Source: DATGEP01 sp035310125 (GTDB lineage Bacteria; Chloroflexota; Ktedonobacteria; Ktedonobacterales; JADMIN01). From it: DNA of 9,531 bases. The stretch lies in the NCBI GenBank assembly GCA_035310125.1, contig DATGEP010000109.1, forward strand, positions 1 through 9,531. The letters run 5' to 3'. The notes beneath the pieces are model-generated. The model made no database searches and had not been told where the DNA came from. It saw only the letters and a list, made by a program, of their open reading frames with translations. Shown here one piece after another: positions 5,699 to 9,531 of this stretch. Numbering within the stretch: position 1 is the stretch's first letter; every line of letters begins with the position of its first letter. The translations under genes were made by a program, and so were the position numbers.

Positions 5699-6553
5699 TC
5701 ACCGCCCCGGGCCGGAGTGGCCGACGGTCTGCCACTGATCGGCGATGGGTGGATTGCGCATTTTCGGGACGTAGTCGGCCGTGGTGATCTGCTCGACTTC
5801 AGCGGTGTATTCGACAGTGTTGTCTTCGGTATCCCTGTAGTACGAAAAGAGGTTGTTGCCAGCCAGGTGTCGGCCGGGGCCCCACACGCGCGGGATGCCC
5901 TTTTCCCCGGCGTAGAAGACCGCCCTGATCCACTCCTGCCAATCGCGGATCTCGAACGCGGCATGATTGAAGCCCGGCACGCCGTCCCGAGCGCCAATGA
6001 ACGCCAGCGAATGGTGGTTGGCGTTGCAGCGGAAGAACGTCATAAAGTCCGCCAGCTGGTCGGTCAGCTGGAAGCCGAGCGTGTCGCGGTAAAACGACTC
6101 CAGCGCCACGCGGTCCTTCGCTTCGAGCACGATGTGGTTCAGGCCGACCGGTTTGACATCACGGTTGCCGTAGGGCTGGTGGATGGTGTCCACGCCGGCG
6201 ATCAGCTCGACGAGGTTTCCTTCTGGGTCGCAGAAACGCATCGCTCTGGCGACGCCAGGTTCCAGATCACCGGTTGGTGGCGTCACGATCGGGAGTCCGA
6301 GGGCACCAAGCTCGTCAACCGCGCGGTCCAGATCGTCCACAGAAGCTACTTCGAAGGCGAAGTGGTGCAGGCCAGGTGCGTCGGCGGTGTGGAGAGTGAG
6401 GACGTGGTGGTCAGGCCCATCAGCCCGAAAGAACAGGTCGCCGCCGTGTGCGTCGACGCGCTCCAGGCCCCAGCGGTCGTTGTAGAACTCAGCCTGTTTG
6501 CTCAAGTTCTTTGCCCGGAATCCGACATGCGCGAGTTTGGTGACAGTAACCAT
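5699..6553 (-). CDS. VOC-superfamily extradiol dioxygenase-like protein (copy 1)
   Basis: 284 residues with two vicinal-oxygen-chelate modules (about 5-122 and 135-252), the architecture of type I extradiol (catechol 2,3-) dioxygenases, which open a catechol ring next to the diol using Fe2+ and O2. The C-terminal module retains the 2-His-1-Glu set: H140 (GLNHIVLE), H197 (FNHAAFE) and E248 (NTVEYTAE). It also has NANHHSLAF (H180/H181) and Y239 at positions where this class has second-sphere catalytic residues. The start ATG at 6553 has GAGGGA upstream. It lies 13 bp downstream of a close paralogue, with strict residue-for-residue colinearity to position 260, so a tandem duplication is likely. 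After its stop comes a cupin remnant. Cleavage of a substituted catechol is probable; the substrate is unknown. Confidence 0.92.
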   Translation of the reverse strand: MVTVTKLAHVGFRAKNLSKQAEFYNDRWGLERVDAHGGDLFFRADGPDHHVLTLHTADAPGLHHFAFEVASVDDLDRAVDELGALGLPIVTPPTGDLEPGVARAMRFCDPEGNLVELIAGVDTIHQPYGNRDVKPVGLNHIVLEAKDRVALESFYRDTLGFQLTDQLADFMTFFRCNANHHSLAFIGARDGVPGFNHAAFEIRDWQEWIRAVFYAGEKGIPRVWGPGRHLAGNNLFSYYRDTEDNTVEYTAEVEQITTADYVPKMRNPPIADQWQTVGHSGPGR

Positions 6554-6566
6554 CGTCCCTCAATCC

Positions 6567-7406
6567 TCAGTGCGACGACGCGCTGCGCCACTGGTCTGGA
6601 TAGGGCTCCATGACGCGTGGCTGGCGATCTGGATCGGTAATCTGCTCGACTTCAGCGGTGTATTCGACGGTGTTACCCTCGGGATCTTTGTAATACGAGA
6701 AGAGATTGTTGCCGAAGAGATGGCGGCCGGGACCCCAGGCGCGCGGGATGCCGCGTTCGCCCGCGTAGAAAACGGCATTGATCCACTCCTGCCAATCGCG
6801 CATTTCGAAGGCAGCGTGATGGAATGCGGAATTGCCATCGCGGGCCTGGCCGAATGCCAGTGAATGATGATTGGCATTGCACGCCCAGAAGCTGAGGCCG
6901 CCAACGAAACGATCGGTGAGTTTGAAGCCGAGCGCTTCGCCGTAGAACGCTTCGCTCGCGCTCTGATCGCGCACGTTCAGGACGACGTGGTTGAGGGCCG
7001 TGGGCTTCACGTCTGCGTGCTTGAACGGATCATTGACTGACTCAACGCCGGCGACGAGCTCAATGACAAAGCCGTCCGGGTCTCGAAGCCGTAGGGCGCG
7101 TTTGACGCCTGGCTCGAGGTCGGCGGTGGGTGGGGTGACAATCTCGATGCCGCGGGCGAGGAGGTCTTCATAGGCGCGGTCGATGTCGTCGACCCTGGGC
7201 ACCTGCAGGGCAACGTGGTGCAAGCCTGAGGTGTCACCTTCGTTGAGGGTGAGAACGTGATGATCGGGGCCGTCGGCTCTGAAGAACATCTCGCGGCCGA
7301 ACTCGTCGACGCGTTCGAGCCCCCAGCGATCGTTGTAAAACTCAGCTTGCGTACTCAGGCTGCGGGCCTGCAGGCCGACGTGTGCGAGTCTGGTCACGTG
7401 CACCAT
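6567..7406 (-). CDS. VOC-superfamily extradiol dioxygenase-like protein (copy 2, first in the operon)
   Basis: 279 residues with the same two-module extradiol dioxygenase layout as its downstream paralogue. The Fe-ligand set is at identical positions: H140 (ALNHVVLN), H197 (FHHAAFE) and E248 (NTVEYTAE), with NANHHSLAF and GPGRH also conserved. Differences concentrate at the pocket-facing loops, for example DRFVGGLSFWA against DQLADFMTFFR, consistent with different substrates. The start chosen is the ATG at 7406, with AGGAGG (minus strand of 7417-7422) ten bases upstream and alignment with the paralogue's MVTVTKLAHV. The frame is open for 102 codons further upstream, but that portion overlaps the divergent promoter region and has no homology pattern. 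As first gene it is expected to follow a promoter in 7407-7607. Confidence 0.92.
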   Translation of the reverse strand: MVHVTRLAHVGLQARSLSTQAEFYNDRWGLERVDEFGREMFFRADGPDHHVLTLNEGDTSGLHHVALQVPRVDDIDRAYEDLLARGIEIVTPPTADLEPGVKRALRLRDPDGFVIELVAGVESVNDPFKHADVKPTALNHVVLNVRDQSASEAFYGEALGFKLTDRFVGGLSFWACNANHHSLAFGQARDGNSAFHHAAFEMRDWQEWINAVFYAGERGIPRAWGPGRHLFGNNLFSYYKDPEGNTVEYTAEVEQITDPDRQPRVMEPYPDQWRSASSH

Positions 7407-7607
7407 GGGCCAGCGTCCTCCTCTTGGACGGTAATCTACGGCAGGGCTCGGCCGGCAAGTGTATTCCAAGTTGTTATGCAGGTATGGCGCAAGCCTATAC
7501 CAACGATGGCGTATACCCACGCGGCATGGTGGCATAAGCAGTTGCAATGCCCACGCGCGATCACGAGGCGTTAGCCTGCCTGCACCTAGGCGCACAGGGG
7601 ACGATCC
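7407..7607. promoter_or_regulatory. Divergent intergenic region with repeated TATACC half-sites
   Basis: This 201-bp gap separates the minus-strand catabolic operon from the plus-strand hydroxylase gene and should hold both promoters. It contains GGTATG (7481-7486) facing TATACC (7496-7501), an imperfect inverted pair around GCGCAAGC, and a second direct TATACC at 7512-7517, 16 bp away. A further inverted pair GGCAT/ATGCC occurs at about 7531-7551. A possible plus-strand -35 TTGTTA (7471-7476) with CTATAC (7495-7500) 18 bp on is weak. The symmetry suggests a binding site for a catabolic regulator, though none is encoded in the window. Confidence 0.4.
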
Positions 7608-8771
7608 GTGCTGGCGACAAGTACACCAACCATCAACGACATGGTGCAGCGCGCACATGCGCTCGTACCCAGGCTGCGTGAGCGCGCCGCTGCCGCCGAG
7701 GCGCTCGGGCACCTTCCGCCCGAGACCGCGGCCGACTTCCGCGATGGCGGCTTTTTCCGTCTTTTTCAGCCTCTAAGGTTCGGTGGGCTGGAGCTCGACT
7801 ACGGCCGCGTGCAGTTGGAGCTGTGCACTGTCCTCGGTCACGCCTGCGGTTCGTCGGCCTGGGTACAGATGGTGGTGGCCTGTCACGCCTGGTGTCTGGG
7901 GATGTTCCCCGAGGAGGCGCAGCAGGCGGTGTGGGGTGAGGATCCGGAAATGCTGGTCGCGTCCGCCTTTGGCTTCAGCACGGGCCGGGGACGGCCGGTG
8001 GAGGGTGGCTACTGGGTAGCAGGTGACTGGGTGTTCTCCAGCGGCAGTGACCTGTGTCAGTGGATCATCCTCGGCACGCTGGTGGAGCAGGCGGGCCCAC
8101 CGAAGATGATCTGGACACTGCTGCCGCGTCGCGATTGGGAGATTCTGGATACCTGGCACGCCGCGGGGCTGAGGGGTTCGGCTAGCAACGACATTCGGGT
8201 GAAGGGCGCGTTCGTGCCGCGCGAGCACACCCTCGAAACTCCGTTTGCTCGGACCGAGCCGACGCCTGGCAGCCTGGTCAATCGGAATCCGATGTATGGC
8301 CTGCCGCTGACCGGCTTTTTCTATTTCAACGTCACGACAGAAGCGCTGGGCATCGCGCGTGGTGCCATCGACGCGTTTGCCGAGGAGCTCGCTGCGCGTG
8401 GCGATCGGCCGAATCTCGTCGGGCGGCAGATACGACTGGCGGAGTCGGCGGCGGAGGTTGACGCCGCGGAGGCGTTGATCCGTTCGGACGTCGAGGTGAT
8501 CGATCGCATCCTGCACGATGGGGCGCCGATCGAGGCCAGGTTCCAGTCGAAGCTGGGTCGCGATCTGTCGTTCATGGTCAAGCTGTGTGGGCAGGCGGTT
8601 GACCGGTTGACGGGCGCGGTGGGCGCGCATGGAATGGGCGAGAATAACCCGGTGCATCGAGCATCGCGGGATATCCATGCCATCGCCAATCACGCCGTGA
8701 ACAACTGGGAGCAGCAGGCGCTGGTCTACAGTCGTGCGCGGACAGGCCTTCCGCCCATGTCGATGTTCTGA
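7608..8771 (+). CDS. HsaA-like flavin-dependent aromatic hydroxylase (acyl-CoA dehydrogenase fold)
   Basis: 387 residues of the acyl-CoA dehydrogenase fold in its two-component monooxygenase branch (HsaA, HpaH and related group D hydroxylases), which hydroxylate phenolic rings with reduced flavin from a partner reductase. Supporting motifs: GSSAWVQMV (81-89) and GYWVAGDWVFSSGSDLCQWI (134-153), the latter replacing the acyl-CoA-binding pattern of true dehydrogenases; DTWHAAGLRGSASNDIRV (181-198), typical of the HsaA group; and a C-terminal helical domain with GAVGAHGMGENNPVHRASRD (336-355). The start is GTG at 7608, with AGGGGA (7596-7601) six bases before it. An in-frame ATG eleven codons on is an alternative but would trim the first helix. 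No flavin reductase gene is in the window. Its divergent position next to ring-cleavage dioxygenases suggests it supplies their catechol. Confidence 0.9.
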   Translation: MLATSTPTINDMVQRAHALVPRLRERAAAAEALGHLPPETAADFRDGGFFRLFQPLRFGGLELDYGRVQLELCTVLGHACGSSAWVQMVVACHAWCLGMFPEEAQQAVWGEDPEMLVASAFGFSTGRGRPVEGGYWVAGDWVFSSGSDLCQWIILGTLVEQAGPPKMIWTLLPRRDWEILDTWHAAGLRGSASNDIRVKGAFVPREHTLETPFARTEPTPGSLVNRNPMYGLPLTGFFYFNVTTEALGIARGAIDAFAEELAARGDRPNLVGRQIRLAESAAEVDAAEALIRSDVEVIDRILHDGAPIEARFQSKLGRDLSFMVKLCGQAVDRLTGAVGAHGMGENNPVHRASRDIHAIANHAVNNWEQQALVYSRARTGLPPMSMF

Positions 8772-8775
8772 TGCG

Positions 8776-8791
8776 CCGCAGGTGGCTGCGG
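8776..8791. terminator. Short hairpin between convergent genes
   Basis: CCGCAG (8776-8781) and CTGCGG (8786-8791) pair around a 4-nt loop, filling most of the 24-bp gap between the convergent hydroxylase and FAD monooxygenase genes. No T run follows on either strand, so it is at best a weak bidirectional terminator; position is the main argument. Confidence 0.25.
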
Positions 8792-8795
8792 GCCG

Positions 8796-9531
8796 CTAGA
8801 TCGGCGCGAGCGTCCGGTATGGCTGTGCCAGGAACGCCAGGCTCGCCCCGATCAAGCGACCCGGATCGGCGCGCGGATCACCCGGCCGTTTTTCCCACTC
8901 ACCTAACTGGAGCGGGTTCTCGTTGACCAGCCTGCAGCGCTCCCAGCGCTGCTCGCCAAATGCCTGCAGCGCCGTCTCGAGATGGTGCCCCTGTTGCAGC
9001 AGGTCACCCAGAACGATGGCATCTTCGATAGCCATCGCGCCGCCCGAGGCCATGTGGGGCGTCGTGGCATGGATCGCATCCCCGATCAGCACCACGCGTC
9101 CGTGGTACCACGGCAACGGCACCAGAATCGCGTGCAACGGTCGACAGTCAATGCGTGCAGGATCGCTCACTTGCGTGTCGCGTACCCAACCGATCACGTC
9201 CGAGAACTCGGCGAGCAGTTGTTTGACGATCGCTGGCCACTCATCGCGCGGAGGGCGATTCACCTCGTCGCAATTCTCGACGATGAACATGTACGCGTTG
9301 GTTTGCGACAGCGGAGTGATGCCAGCCTTGACGAGCGGGCCATACCACATTCCATGGTCATGACTGATGTGGTCGGGATTGCGGTCCATGAGCACGCGCC
9401 AGACGCGCTGCCCGGTGGGCATCGGCCTGGGTGCATCGGGAAATGCCAGCTCGCGGACTTTCGAGTAAATCCCGTCCGCGCCGACCAGTAGTTCCGTTTC
9501 GACGCGTTGCCCGTCGGAGAGTTCGATCTGC
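8796..9531 (-). CDS. FAD-dependent monooxygenase (PHBH fold), C-terminal part; 5' end beyond the window
   Basis: The 244 visible residues are the C-terminal portion of a flavoprotein aromatic hydroxylase of the p-hydroxybenzoate/salicylate hydroxylase type (NAD(P)H- and FAD-dependent ring hydroxylation). The frame is open to the last base, reading QIELSDGQ, then LLVGADGIYSKVREL, the DG-type motif that contacts FAD and NAD(P)H. Further on is RVVLIGDAIHATTPHMASGG, the GD motif binding the FAD ribityl chain, followed by AMAIEDAIVLGDLL. The N-terminal GxGxxG Rossmann region is missing only because the window ends. An internal ATG at 9422 is not the real start because the homology continues upstream. 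It is convergent with the HsaA-like gene, 24 bp apart, and ends with TAG. It probably acts on an aromatic or polyketide-like substrate; specificity is unknown. Confidence 0.92.
   Translation of the reverse strand, partial: QIELSDGQRVETELLVGADGIYSKVRELAFPDAPRPMPTGQRVWRVLMDRNPDHISHDHGMWYGPLVKAGITPLSQTNAYMFIVENCDEVNRPPRDEWPAIVKQLLAEFSDVIGWVRDTQVSDPARIDCRPLHAILVPLPWYHGRVVLIGDAIHATTPHMASGGAMAIEDAIVLGDLLQQGHHLETALQAFGEQRWERCRLVNENPLQLGEWEKRPGDPRADPGRLIGASLAFLAQPYRTLAPI

Noticed and set aside
5717..6613. 298-codon plus-strand frame opposite VOC copy 1
   Set aside because: Antisense to a gene with intact metal ligands; long open antisense frames are expected from the codon bias.
7407..7712. 102-codon upstream extension of the first VOC frame
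   Set aside because: It crosses the divergent intergenic region and the start of the hydroxylase gene, while a strong AGGAGG and the paralogue alignment point to the ATG at 7406.
7773..8693. 306-codon minus-strand frame opposite the HsaA-like gene
   Set aside because: Shadow frame with His/Arg/Gln-rich composition and no motif.
1..9531. CRISPR array, transposase, integrase, tRNA or phage genes
   Set aside because: No regularly spaced repeats, no insertion-sequence-type genes, no tRNA-like cloverleaf and no phage protein pattern were seen.

Overview
The window is GC-rich bacterial chromosomal DNA, densely coded and mostly on the minus strand. It contains no rRNA, tRNA, CRISPR array or transposase that I can recognise. 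Gene content (ChrB N-domain protein, VIT1/CCC1 transporter, Fur-family regulator, aromatic-catabolism genes) fits a high-GC soil or thermophilic lineage such as Chloroflexota or Actinomycetota. That assignment is an impression from style, not proven by any marker here.

Region A (1-2454, minus strand) is a metal/stress block. A 60-residue Arg-rich protein with a strong Shine-Dalgarno sits directly behind a 31-bp near-perfect inverted repeat, 13 of 14 arm bases paired. It is followed by a Fur/PerR-type regulator. A good sigma70-like promoter lies across the 3' end of the regulator gene and appears to drive a ChrB N-domain protein gene and a VIT1/CCC1-family transporter gene, 6 bp apart. The leader of that operon carries a pair of CCCTACCC-containing repeats.

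Region B (2455-2797) has no intact gene. Its upper part (2666-2797) is an open frame that follows the stop of the neighbouring FAH gene in frame and looks like the 3' end of a lost, unidentified gene.

Region C (2798-7406, minus strand) is a catabolic operon. In order of transcription it holds two tandem paralogous extradiol-dioxygenase-like VOC proteins, a 51-codon cupin 3' remnant, an ACMSD-like amidohydrolase with a TTG start, and two fumarylacetoacetate hydrolase (FAH) family paralogues. Several junctions overlap (TTGA, ATGA, ATGA), which suggests translational coupling. The upstream FAH copy has lost both metal-binding glutamates and the lid histidine that its neighbour keeps, so it is probably a non-catalytic or re-purposed partner.

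Region D (7407-9531) begins with a 201-bp divergent intergenic region carrying repeated TATACC half-sites. It continues with a plus-strand HsaA-like flavin hydroxylase of the acyl-CoA dehydrogenase fold. Convergent with that gene is an FAD-dependent monooxygenase of the PHBH fold, whose N-terminus lies beyond the window edge.

Together, regions C and D read as a meta-cleavage route for an unknown aromatic compound: ring hydroxylation (HsaA-like enzyme and/or FAD monooxygenase), extradiol ring opening (VOC proteins), then decarboxylation or hydrolysis (amidohydrolase) and hydration, hydrolysis or decarboxylation (FAH). The substrate cannot be read from the sequence.
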